Origin: Sporosarcina ureae DSM 2281
GTDB taxonomy: Bacteria; Bacillota; Bacilli; Bacillales_A; Planococcaceae
Reading direction: 5' to 3'
NCBI RefSeq assembly: GCF_000425545.1
Contig: NZ_AUDQ01000001.1
Coordinates: 434,001-498,000, forward strand
DNA length: 64,000 nt
The notes under the pieces are model-generated. The model was not told the origin of the DNA. It ran no database searches and worked only from the letters and a program-made list of their open reading frames with translations. A program made the position numbers and the translations under genes. Below, piece after piece: positions 45,671 through 53,288 of this stretch; the first letter of the stretch is position 1, and every line of letters begins with the position of its first letter.

Positions 45671-46405
45671 ATGCAGACGATAACTCGGGCGATGAAAATA
45701 ATTGATTGTTTTATCTCGAGTGAACCCAATCGATTCTTATCGATTACCGAGCTCTCCAAACAATGTGATTTACCTGTTAGTTCCATTCATCGCTTACTTA
45801 ACGCAATGATTAAGCATGAATTAATACAACAAGACCAAGAGCGTAAATTATACGGACTCGGCATCACTTGGTTAGAATATGGCTTGAAAATGTATGACAC
45901 GATGGATTACGTCAGTGTGGTCCGACCTGATTTAGAATATTTAATGAAGCAAGCAGAAGCTAGCGTTTATTTACGAAAGCCCATAGGTTCGGAATCAATC
46001 ATCATTGAACGAATTGATTGTACAAACCAAACCATTCTGGCTCATGAAAAACTAGGATTGCGCTCTTCTTTGCACGAAGGTGAGGCTAATTTGGCTATGT
46101 TAGCCCATATGAAAAGAGAAAAAGTAGAAGAAATCATTCAAGAGTTGATTCCAGAAAACGAAAAAGAAGAATTTTTTCTTCAGTTAAACCACATCAAGCG
46201 AGATGGCTATGCTATTGGCGAGGACCATGACAACCAGATCACTACGGTTGCAGCACCTGTATTGAACCATTATGGGGATATTATCGGAGCAGTGAATGTG
46301 AAGATTAAAAGTTCCACAATGACCGCCGAAAAAAAAGAACAGGTCATTCACGAAGTCACGAATACAGTCAACAAAATCTCATGGAAAATGGGCTATCAAA
46401 ATTAA
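45671..46405 (+). CDS. IclR family regulator (second)
   Basis: A 244-residue regulator. HTH: AMKIIDCFISSEPNRFLSIT, LSKQCDLPVSSIHRLLNAMI. The effector domain has LRSSLHEGEANLAMLAHMKR and GYAIGEDHDNQITTVAAPVL. ATG 45671 is preceded by AAAGGCGGG; the frame is open 186 bases further upstream through the promoter, so a longer start is unlikely. Divergent from the DDAH-TRAP operon and 24 bases ahead of the aminotransferase. It resembles the IclR at 37768-38508 and may sense a related compound. Confidence 0.88.
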   Translation: MQTITRAMKIIDCFISSEPNRFLSITELSKQCDLPVSSIHRLLNAMIKHELIQQDQERKLYGLGITWLEYGLKMYDTMDYVSVVRPDLEYLMKQAEASVYLRKPIGSESIIIERIDCTNQTILAHEKLGLRSSLHEGEANLAMLAHMKREKVEEIIQELIPENEKEEFFLQLNHIKRDGYAIGEDHDNQITTVAAPVLNHYGDIIGAVNVKIKSSTMTAEKKEQVIHEVTNTVNKISWKMGYQN

Positions 46406-46429
46406 AAGCATAGAGGGGAAGATACAATT

Positions 46430-47602
46430 ATGAAACATTTACTGAATAAAAACGTGAAAAATATCGAAATCTCAGGTATTCGCAAGATCTCCAACTTGAT
46501 AGATAAATCATCTGACACCGTCAATATGACTTTCGGACAACCTAATTTCCCTACACCTGATTACATTAAAGATGCTGCGATTAAAGCGTTGGAGGATAAT
46601 CATACAGACTACACAGAGACAGCCGGAGTATACGAACTCCGCCAGGCCGCTTGTGATTATGTAGAAAAGCTGTATGGATTGAAATACAACCCAGAAAACG
46701 AAATCATTGTCACAGTAGGCGCAAGTGAGGCTTTGGATATTACACTCCGGACGATACTCGATGAGGGTTCAGAAGTCATTATGCCTGCTCCAGTGTTTGT
46801 TGGCTACGAACCTTTGATTAAAATGTGTAACGCAAAAGCCGTCTATGTAGACACAACTGAAACTGATTTCAAAATGACCGCCTCTATGATCGAAGAGAAA
46901 CTAACAGACAAAACCCGTTGTGTCCTACTGCCTTATCCAAGTAATCCAACTGGAACCGTCTTGACAAAAGAAGAGGTCATGGAGATTGGTGAATTACTTC
47001 GTGGAAGAGAGATCTTTATTATTTCAGATGAAATTTATAGTGAACTAGTATATGAAAGTAAGCATTTTTCTATCGGTGCAGTACCAGGATTAAAAGATCA
47101 GACCATTATCATTAACGGTCTCTCCAAGTCCCATGCGATGACAGGATGGAGAATTGGTTTCGCCTTTGCGCCAGCTTATCTAGTAGATCAGTTTTATGCC
47201 GTTCACTCGTTTAACGCTATTTGCGCACCTTCCATTAGCCAATATGCAGCCATTGAAGCGTTAAGACAAGGCGCAGATCATGAAGAGATTGTGGCGATGA
47301 AAGAGGATTATAAAAGAAGAAGAGACTTCGTCTACTCGCGGATAAAAGAAATGGGTCTGAACGTGACTAAACCTGAAGGTGCTTTTTATATTTTCCCTTC
47401 CATCAAGAATACGGGGCTAACTTCTGAAGAATTTTCCACTCGCCTACTTGAAGAAGCGAATGTAGCCGTCATTCCCGGCAGTGCATTCTCTTCATATGGA
47501 GAAGGATATTTACGAATCTCCTACGCACAATCTATGGAGGAATTAGTAAAAGGCATGGATGGTCTCGAGCGCTTCTTGACTAGACTGGCGCAAGAAGCGT
47601 AA
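46430..47602 (+). CDS. PLP-dependent class I aminotransferase
   Basis: A 390-residue fold-type I aminotransferase. PLP Lys233 lies in INGLSKSHAMTGWRIGF; Asp200 and Tyr203 in ISDEIYSELVY; Asn172-Pro-Thr in YPSNPTGTV; an Arg near the C-terminus in YLRISYAQS. It resembles the PatA/AspC-like group. In this locus it could remove the amino group of the imported substrate or its product, giving the 2-oxo acid for the dehydrogenase at 40589. RBS GAGGGG. Terminator at 47611. Confidence 0.88.
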   Translation: MKHLLNKNVKNIEISGIRKISNLIDKSSDTVNMTFGQPNFPTPDYIKDAAIKALEDNHTDYTETAGVYELRQAACDYVEKLYGLKYNPENEIIVTVGASEALDITLRTILDEGSEVIMPAPVFVGYEPLIKMCNAKAVYVDTTETDFKMTASMIEEKLTDKTRCVLLPYPSNPTGTVLTKEEVMEIGELLRGREIFIISDEIYSELVYESKHFSIGAVPGLKDQTIIINGLSKSHAMTGWRIGFAFAPAYLVDQFYAVHSFNAICAPSISQYAAIEALRQGADHEEIVAMKEDYKRRRDFVYSRIKEMGLNVTKPEGAFYIFPSIKNTGLTSEEFSTRLLEEANVAVIPGSAFSSYGEGYLRISYAQSMEELVKGMDGLERFLTRLAQEA

Positions 47603-47610
47603 ATTTTATA

Positions 47611-47662
47611 AGCATGCTTGTGCCAGAAACTATCTTGATTGTTTTTGGCACAAGCATTTTTA
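47611..47662 (+). terminator. Terminator after the aminotransferase gene
   Basis: ATGCTTGTGCCA and TGGCACAAGCAT pair around a 19-base loop, followed by TTTTT. Confidence 0.85.
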
Positions 47663-48010
47663 AATTACATTATATGATGGGTTAAATGTTCGTTCATCCA
47701 CTCCATTTCTAACTTGCGTCAAGGTCTGTACCCTTTCTTCTTTCAACAATAAAGGCTAGACACAAGAAGTCGTCTACATTGATTCAATTCAACAATTACC
47801 GCTTGCTTCGATGGGCGTTACGTATCGACGCAGTGATCAATCCGTCCTTGTCCAAGCTTTTTGTGAGATTGCTGTTCGGGTTGCTAGGAGTGTGGAATAG
47901 TTTTTTGGATTGCTCCTCTTTTTCTAATGGCCTGCTGTATATCGTACTCAGGGACCTAGGTTTTCCCGAGCTACTTGCCGCGGCACTCGTCTGGGCACCG
48001 CCACCAAGAG
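47663..48010. other. Intergenic stretch, no gene seen
   Basis: Frames are short on both strands. The part at 47790-47900 is relatively GC-rich and may be decayed coding sequence, but no family can be read. A GGGACCTAGG at 47951 is a weak echo of the repeat core. Confidence 0.4.
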
Positions 48011-48034
48011 ATAATTGTGCGAGGACCTGGTATC
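48011..48034 (+). repeat. Decayed REP-like repeat
   Basis: ATAATTGTGCGAGGACCTGG followed by TATC; differs from the core at three or four positions. Confidence 0.65.
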
Positions 48035-48086
48035 AATTAAGTGTGTCATTTCTACACAGCTATTGTTTTAATAAATGTTAGCTATC

Positions 48087-48127
48087 AAAAAGCATCAACT
48101 CTGAGATGTTGGAGTTGATGCTTTTTT
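48087..48127. terminator. Terminator-like hairpin beside a repeat
   Basis: AAAAAGCATCAACTC and GAGTTGATGCTTTTTT pair around a short loop. The repeat at 48162 follows 35 bases later, the same arrangement as at 37637/37715. Confidence 0.85.
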
Positions 48128-48161
48128 CAAAGGCAGAGTGATCTTTCTATATTCATTCATT

Positions 48162-48196
48162 CGAATTGTGTGGGAATTGTGTGGGGACCTGGTACC
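48162..48196 (+). repeat. REP-like repeat, long form
   Basis: CGAATTGTGTGGGAATT then GTGTGGGGACCTGGTACC. Identical to the copy at 52811-52845 over the whole 35 bases. Confidence 0.93.
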
Positions 48197-48231
48197 TGTA
48201 TCGACTACGACTAGAAGGCTTTTTCAATGCT

Positions 48232-50727
48232 TTACTCGTCTTGCATAGTCATGATAGAACCGTCATGCGCAGAAAACTTAATTCTGTACTGATCCCAGAC
48301 AGTTTTCACGTGAAAAGTATAATATTCTCGATCGTAGTATTTATTTTCGGGCTGATAATATATTTTTTCTGTGCCTGATGAAATAAATTCTGTCCTGACG
48401 TCTCCGAAATCTTGATAATAACTTTTTTGCAAATAGTCCTGTACCTGGTCTACCGTCGGATTGATCGGTGACTCCTCAAAGGATTCCCCGTCTACCCCAT
48501 CCAGCAGCCACTTTCCGCCTTCCTTCACAAATGTGTAAATTTGATTGGCACCTGAGCTTAGCCCCCGGTTCGGTATTACGGTTTTTAAAATGCGCTTCGA
48601 AGGACTGTTTTCGATTATTTCAAATTTTAATTCGGTGGATACAGGCTCAGCAAACAACGATATATCGATCGTCGGATGCATAAAATTTTTATAATACTCT
48701 CTTACCTCTTCTACATACTGAGGAGTTGCGAGCTTTCTCAGGTCATTTTCAATATAAGAAAAATCCCTGTAAGCGCCGTTAACAATTTCTGCTGTTTCCA
48801 ATACATTGCGGATGTCCGGACCAATTGTACTGATCATTTTTCTCAGTTCGTTCCGTAAATCCTGACTAGCAATGTAAACGGGAATATCCGCTTTTACGAT
48901 GGCATCCCGGCCATTATTGTATCGAATGGTGATGAAGGTCTGGTCACCATCTTTCGCAGTTGTTTTTACCCGCACTTCGCCGAGATAGTTTGCAGTCGCT
49001 ATGTTTCGGTCTTTCACTTCTAACGTTACATTGCTGTCTGGCAGTGTCAGCGGCTGCACATTTCCCTTCTGATCAGTTCCGCTGACTTTTAATTCTTTTG
49101 TCTCGCCCGGAGCCAGCACAATAGCATCGCCAGTCAGCTCTTGATAACCGCATGTAGATCTCTGAACAAGAGGGATACTGAGAAATGGATAGGTTACGTC
49201 CCAATAAGTATTTTTTTCTGATCCTATTCGTGCCGTCGATTCAAAGTAGATTTCACCTTTTTCACTAAAACATGCTATATCTTTGTCGATTTCACCGGCC
49301 ACTTTCATTTTATAGCCGCCTGCAGTGTCTATACCTCCAAGTGTAAACTGTAATACATCGGCATTTATATTTATGCCTCCGCCAACCTTCCCTTCTATTT
49401 CACCTTTCAGCGATAAAAATTCAGCAGACAGGTCGCTTGTAGAATAATTGAAAGGCTTGTAGCCGGCTCCCTCTTTCTTCAGACCAAGATTATAATTTTT
49501 TTCTTCGACAATTTCTAATTCAACAAACACTTTCCCGCTTGTCTCGCATTGTATAAATAATTGGATTGCAGCTCCTGCCACCCCGTACGCCTTGACCGGA
49601 ATTGGAGCGGTAAGCGGAATTCTCAGCGGCTCCGGCTCAAAACCCGACAACTTTACTTTTACGTTCAACTCATTTTTCAATCCGCTGTCTAATTCCAGCC
49701 AATTCACGTTAAGTCCTTTAAAATCGTAATTCACAATGGGCTGAATGAGCTGAATCTTACCGCCAATAGTTGCTGCTCCCTTCTTCTCTCCGTTAGGGAA
49801 TAATTGAACATCACTGAATTCTACATAAGGGTTACCATTTTCTTCTCCAATTTCAATCTTGCCTATGGATTTACCAACCGGGTTCTCCACTTCGAAGGTA
49901 CGCCTGTCTCCGTTCTCAGTTTCACTGATCACACGTGAGTACACGTCAGGTTCCAGCATAAAATCATCTGCCGTAATGGGTACCGTTTTCGAAATATCCA
50001 GATCTTTCACGACATCTTCCGCTTTGGGCTCTCTTGTCGTTAACACTGTTTTATGCCCGTCGTATTGGATATCAACAATTTCCTTAGCCCAGCCAAAAGT
50101 ATGCTGGGCGGTCTCTGGAAAAATAATGATATCTCTAGCCGACAGCTGCTTCAATACATCCGGCATCCTATCGAAAACAAATGTATTGTTCTCATAATTT
50201 AAGTCTGCTGCTGATTGTACAATATCGTCAGGCAGACTGGTCACATCTTCTTGGTATGTAACAGTGTTTGTACTATCTTTACGCGGTGAAAACGCATTTG
50301 ACTCATCTCGCTGTTCACCTGTTTGAAACGGCATCTTCACAGGCGTGCGCAGCAATTTGCGCTTTGCCGACGAAACTTCATCCGCGACAAACAGCGTATA
50401 AGCAGTATTTGGCAAGTACCCTCCCTTAGGCGGCTGCACGACAACTGTATTACCTTGATCTACCAGCACTGCAGTCGTAGGGATCACTTGCCCTGCTTCG
50501 TCTGTTATGTATAGTTGCTTGTTTGTAATGGATGACACTTCCACATCTCCACTGAACGTAATCGTCCACTCCTTGTTTAATGGAACATTCTTTTTCATTG
50601 GCATGGACTCCCAGTCTGTCTCTGCCTGTACGTAAAGCGGCGCCCCCAGGATGGCTTTTATAAAAATGCCAGTGAATAGAAGTATAACAACGGCAGCTAA
50701 GGAACTTCGCTTTACGAATCGCTGCAA
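48232..50727 (-). CDS. Large secreted protein with Big_5-type Ig-like domain
   Basis: An 831-residue exported protein. Signal peptide at residues 1-35 (LAAVVILLFTGIFIKAIL ... VQA). Residues ~40-135 form a Big_5/SbsA-like domain (NKEWTITFSGDVEVSSIT ... YTLFVADEV). The middle is unassigned beta-rich sequence. Residues ~540-610 look Ig-like (LPDSNVTLEVKDRNIATANY). The last ~200 residues hold an NTF2-like or SnoaL-type stretch and YYTFHVKTVWDQYRIKFSAH. TTG start 50727 with AGGAGG 7 bases upstream. Codon use is more GC-rich than the adhesion genes at 53-63 kb. Function unknown. Confidence 0.75.
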   Translation of the reverse strand: MQRFVKRSSLAAVVILLFTGIFIKAILGAPLYVQAETDWESMPMKKNVPLNKEWTITFSGDVEVSSITNKQLYITDEAGQVIPTTAVLVDQGNTVVVQPPKGGYLPNTAYTLFVADEVSSAKRKLLRTPVKMPFQTGEQRDESNAFSPRKDSTNTVTYQEDVTSLPDDIVQSAADLNYENNTFVFDRMPDVLKQLSARDIIIFPETAQHTFGWAKEIVDIQYDGHKTVLTTREPKAEDVVKDLDISKTVPITADDFMLEPDVYSRVISETENGDRRTFEVENPVGKSIGKIEIGEENGNPYVEFSDVQLFPNGEKKGAATIGGKIQLIQPIVNYDFKGLNVNWLELDSGLKNELNVKVKLSGFEPEPLRIPLTAPIPVKAYGVAGAAIQLFIQCETSGKVFVELEIVEEKNYNLGLKKEGAGYKPFNYSTSDLSAEFLSLKGEIEGKVGGGININADVLQFTLGGIDTAGGYKMKVAGEIDKDIACFSEKGEIYFESTARIGSEKNTYWDVTYPFLSIPLVQRSTCGYQELTGDAIVLAPGETKELKVSGTDQKGNVQPLTLPDSNVTLEVKDRNIATANYLGEVRVKTTAKDGDQTFITIRYNNGRDAIVKADIPVYIASQDLRNELRKMISTIGPDIRNVLETAEIVNGAYRDFSYIENDLRKLATPQYVEEVREYYKNFMHPTIDISLFAEPVSTELKFEIIENSPSKRILKTVIPNRGLSSGANQIYTFVKEGGKWLLDGVDGESFEESPINPTVDQVQDYLQKSYYQDFGDVRTEFISSGTEKIYYQPENKYYDREYYTFHVKTVWDQYRIKFSAHDGSIMTMQDE

Positions 50728-50983
50728 TAAAATCTCCTCCTGCTTGTATTATAGTATTACTTATATACTATCACTTCAGAGGGTGCATATTCGATTTAAC
50801 TTTAAATTATTCTGAAAAGTTGATAGATTACATGATGTTTTTTATGTGACAGTGTCTAGTATGTTTAAATCCGAGAAATATTTAATACGTCTAAAGTATT
50901 TTATATGCCCAAACTTTTTAAAAGTAGATTCTGCAATATTATGCTATCATACATACCGAACACAAAAAGGACCGGTGACATCT

Positions 50984-51847
50984 ATGACTAATCGCAACAA
51001 AGGCATTGTACTCATATTACTCTCTGCATTCGGCTTCTCGATCATGACCTTGTTCGTCAAATTATCGGGCGACGTGCCGACGCTGCAGAAAACGATATTC
51101 CGCAACGGGGTATCGATGGTCATTTCATTCTTCTTCGTTCTCCGCTTCAAAGAGCGCCTTTTCGGCAAACGGGAAAACCAGCCTCTTCTGCTATTGCGGT
51201 CGGCACTCGGCATGATCGGAATTATCCTGCTGTTTTATGCAATCGACCACCTCGTCATTGCAGATGCGGACATGCTGAATAAAATGAGTCCGTTTTTCAC
51301 GATCATCTTTGCGGCTATTTTTTTGAAGGAATTCGTTAAACCGTATCAAATTTACAGCATCATCGCTGCTTTCCTGGGCACGTTATTTATCATCAAGCCG
51401 TCGTTCTCGCTCGATCTCATTCCGTATGCCGCGGGAATCTTGTCTGCTGTTTTTGCCGGAGCTGCCTACACTGCGCTTCGCGCACTCGGCAACCGGGAGC
51501 AGTTTTACACGGTCGTGTTTTATTTCTCGGGCTTTACGACTGTCGTGCTTCTTCCGTTCGTCATTTACGATTATCAGCCGATGACTTTGCAGCAGACCAT
51601 CTATTTGCTGCTTGGCGGAGTATTTGCGACAATCGGTCAATTCGGCATCACGCTCGCCTATAAATTTGCCCCCGCCAAGGAAATCTCCGTCTTCAACTAT
51701 TTCACGGTCGTGTTTACGGCATTGCTCGGGCTCGCTTTCCTTGGGCAAGTGCCTGATCTATACAGTATAATCGGTTATTTCATTATTTTTGGCGCATCGT
51801 TTTATATGTTTTTGAAGAATAAAAAAGAAATAGTAGAAGCCACATAA
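50984..51847 (+). CDS. EamA/DMT-family transporter
   Basis: A 287-residue protein with ten hydrophobic segments and two EamA halves (GIVLILLSAFGFSIMTLFVK; AAGILSAVFAGAAYTALRAL). It is of the S-adenosylmethionine-uptake/RhaT-like group of drug-metabolite transporters. Substrate unknown. ATG 50984 has AAAAGG upstream; a longer frame from 50846 lacks support. Codons are notably rich in G/C third positions compared with neighbours, which suggests separate acquisition. Confidence 0.85.
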   Translation: MTNRNKGIVLILLSAFGFSIMTLFVKLSGDVPTLQKTIFRNGVSMVISFFFVLRFKERLFGKRENQPLLLLRSALGMIGIILLFYAIDHLVIADADMLNKMSPFFTIIFAAIFLKEFVKPYQIYSIIAAFLGTLFIIKPSFSLDLIPYAAGILSAVFAGAAYTALRALGNREQFYTVVFYFSGFTTVVLLPFVIYDYQPMTLQQTIYLLLGGVFATIGQFGITLAYKFAPAKEISVFNYFTVVFTALLGLAFLGQVPDLYSIIGYFIIFGASFYMFLKNKKEIVEAT

Positions 51848-52126
51848 ATTTATGAGATATCATTAATGATGAATATAGGCAGAGAGTGAAAGAGGAACAA
51901 ATGTAAACTTGTAATAAAAAAAGCTTCTTTTCGCTACGCCACACAACTAGCCTGATTGCTTCACTTTTGGAGCAACCGGGCAAACTTCCTCTACAATCAA
52001 GCTGAATTTGTAGGGACCATTACAGATAGTCATCCAGCGGAGAAGTCCGTCAGTCCACGATCTTATTGCGTATCTCAAAACAGCGCAACTGCCTTATTTC
52101 TTCAATTACATTCCTGTAAAACCAAT
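51848..52126. other. Intergenic stretch, no gene seen
   Basis: No convincing frame; only short runs without a start or RBS. Confidence 0.4.
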
Positions 52127-52166
52127 AAAAAGTCCTCTGATTTTCATTTCAATCAGAGGATTTTTA
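52127..52166 (-). terminator. Terminator
   Basis: AAAAAGTCCTCTGATT and AATCAGAGGATTTTT pair around an 8-base loop, suitable for either strand; it follows the truncated gene at 52210. Confidence 0.85.
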
Positions 52167-52209
52167 TAAATTTTCAGCGTCCTTACTCCAAGTCTCTTAC
52201 ACCATGCTC

Positions 52210-52766
52210 TCACTTCTTAATCTTCCACCCGCCCCAAACCTTTGGCGTCGTAAGATCCGCTCCATAACTGTCTACAAAGTATACAGAAACATGATCTTCA
52301 TATTTTCCGGTATTCTTAACCATATTGCCGACCAGTTCTCCTAATTGATCTACAAACCTTTCTTTCTCATGTTCAGGAGAATAATACCAGCTTTCGCTTA
52401 CCACCACATTTACCGATCCCCAATCGTCGTAACGAGGACGAACATCAAGAATAATGCCGTCGCGCATCGTCTTCAATTCAGAAATCGCTTCATCAAATGT
52501 ATTACTTTGCTGATTTTTCACAGCTTCAGCTGATGGATACGCAACTGTGACCGTTTCAAACGTAGCGTTTTTACCGCCTAATTGATTATCCCTCGCTAAA
52601 TCTCCAGTCATTTTTTCACCAAACTCGCCATAGATACTCTTAATGGTATCCGGCTGCGGGTGGTCATCTAAATTGAATCTGAACATTGCGCTTGCTGCAA
52701 ATTCTGCAGGTTTCCAATCGGCCGGAATGTCAAAAGTCAATTCAGCCTTGCCGCCCTGCGTTTTTA
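52210..52766 (-). pseudogene. 5'-truncated gene of unknown function, cut by a repeat
   Basis: The reading frame (about 185 residues) reads from repeat DNA into real coding sequence: KAELTFDIPADWKPAEFAAS, SIYGEFGEKMTGDLARDN, FETVTVAYPSAEAVKNQQS, GSVNVVVSESWYYSPEHEKE, VSVYFVDSYGADLTTPKVWG. The N-terminus, presumably with a signal peptide, is gone, and no RBS is placed ahead of a start. Family not recognised; the style (AELTFDIPADW) is that of Firmicute envelope lipoproteins. Confidence 0.7.
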
Positions 52767-52790
52767 TAATTGTGTGGGGACCTGGCACCA
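52767..52790 (+). repeat. REP-like repeat at the break of the truncated gene
   Basis: ATAATTGTGTGGGGACCTGG then CACC. The coding sequence of the neighbouring gene ends inside this repeat. Confidence 0.88.
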
Positions 52791-52810
52791 ATTAAAAATA
52801 TTCCACTACC

Positions 52811-52845
52811 CGAATTGTGTGGGAATTGTGTGGGGACCTGGTACC
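52811..52845 (+). repeat. REP-like repeat, long form
   Basis: CGAATTGTGTGGGAATT then GTGTGGGGACCTGGTACC; same as 48162-48196. 20 bases from the preceding copy, in tandem. Confidence 0.93.
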
Positions 52846-52862
52846 CTATTGAAGTAAACAGA

Positions 52863-52901
52863 GAGAAGCCATCCAATCATTTTGCGATTGGATGGCTTCT
52901 C
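52863..52901. repeat. Hairpin adjoining the repeat pair
   Basis: GAGAAGCCATCCAATC and GATTGGATGGCTTCTC form a perfect 16-pair stem with a 7-base loop. There is no long T-run, so terminator function is unsure. Similar hairpins accompany the copies at 36502, 37715 and 48162. Confidence 0.7.
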
Positions 52902-52989
52902 AATTTGTACATCTTTAAATTGTCAGACTAGTGTCTGAGTTTTGTAATGCACAGGTGCGGCTTTTTACTACATGTTAAACTATACAACC

Positions 52990-53100
52990 TCACTCCACAG
53001 TCCGAATCAACGTAACATTATGCTGCTCCACGTCTGTTAGTTCGCCATCGTACGAGGCATCCGAAACATACCACGTCTGTGAGTCAAAATATGTCTAAAG
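52990..53100 (-). pseudogene. YARHG-domain C-terminal remnant
   Basis: Minus strand reads FDSQTWYVSDASYDGELTD, then VEQHNVTLIRTVE and a stop at 52990. It aligns with FGSQSWYSPDPSFDGKMTE and HNVELIKSLE of the intact protein at 7875-8948. Only about 33 residues survive; the RNEIYARHG part is gone. Confidence 0.75.
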
Positions 53101-53254
53101 GATTGAAATCTAAACTAGGTGATCAATGTAACTATTATATGTAGCATTCATCGTAATGCCACTAAGACATACTTTAGTTATATGTCTACAATTCATAAAC
53201 TTTGATCCTAACTCTTCGGTTGATTGAACCGAGAACAATACGAATCTGCATATC

Positions 53255-53277
53255 AATTATGTGGAGTTCTAGTATCT
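53255..53277 (+). repeat. Strongly decayed REP-like repeat
   Basis: AATTATGTGGAGTTCTAGTATC keeps about 16 of 22 positions; most changes are transitions, as expected for an old copy. Confidence 0.5.
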
Positions 53278-53288
53278 GTTCTAATAAT

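Noticed and set aside
47779..48081. 100-codon plus-strand frame before the repeat
   Set aside because: No RBS, odd composition, and it runs into repeat sequence; no family resemblance.
50846..50983. Longer N-terminus for the EamA protein
   Set aside because: The extension is not hydrophobic like the family start, and the first membrane helix begins right after ATG 50984.
18118..53277. Repeats as a CRISPR array
   Set aside because: Copies are kilobases apart, lack regular spacers and no cas gene is present.
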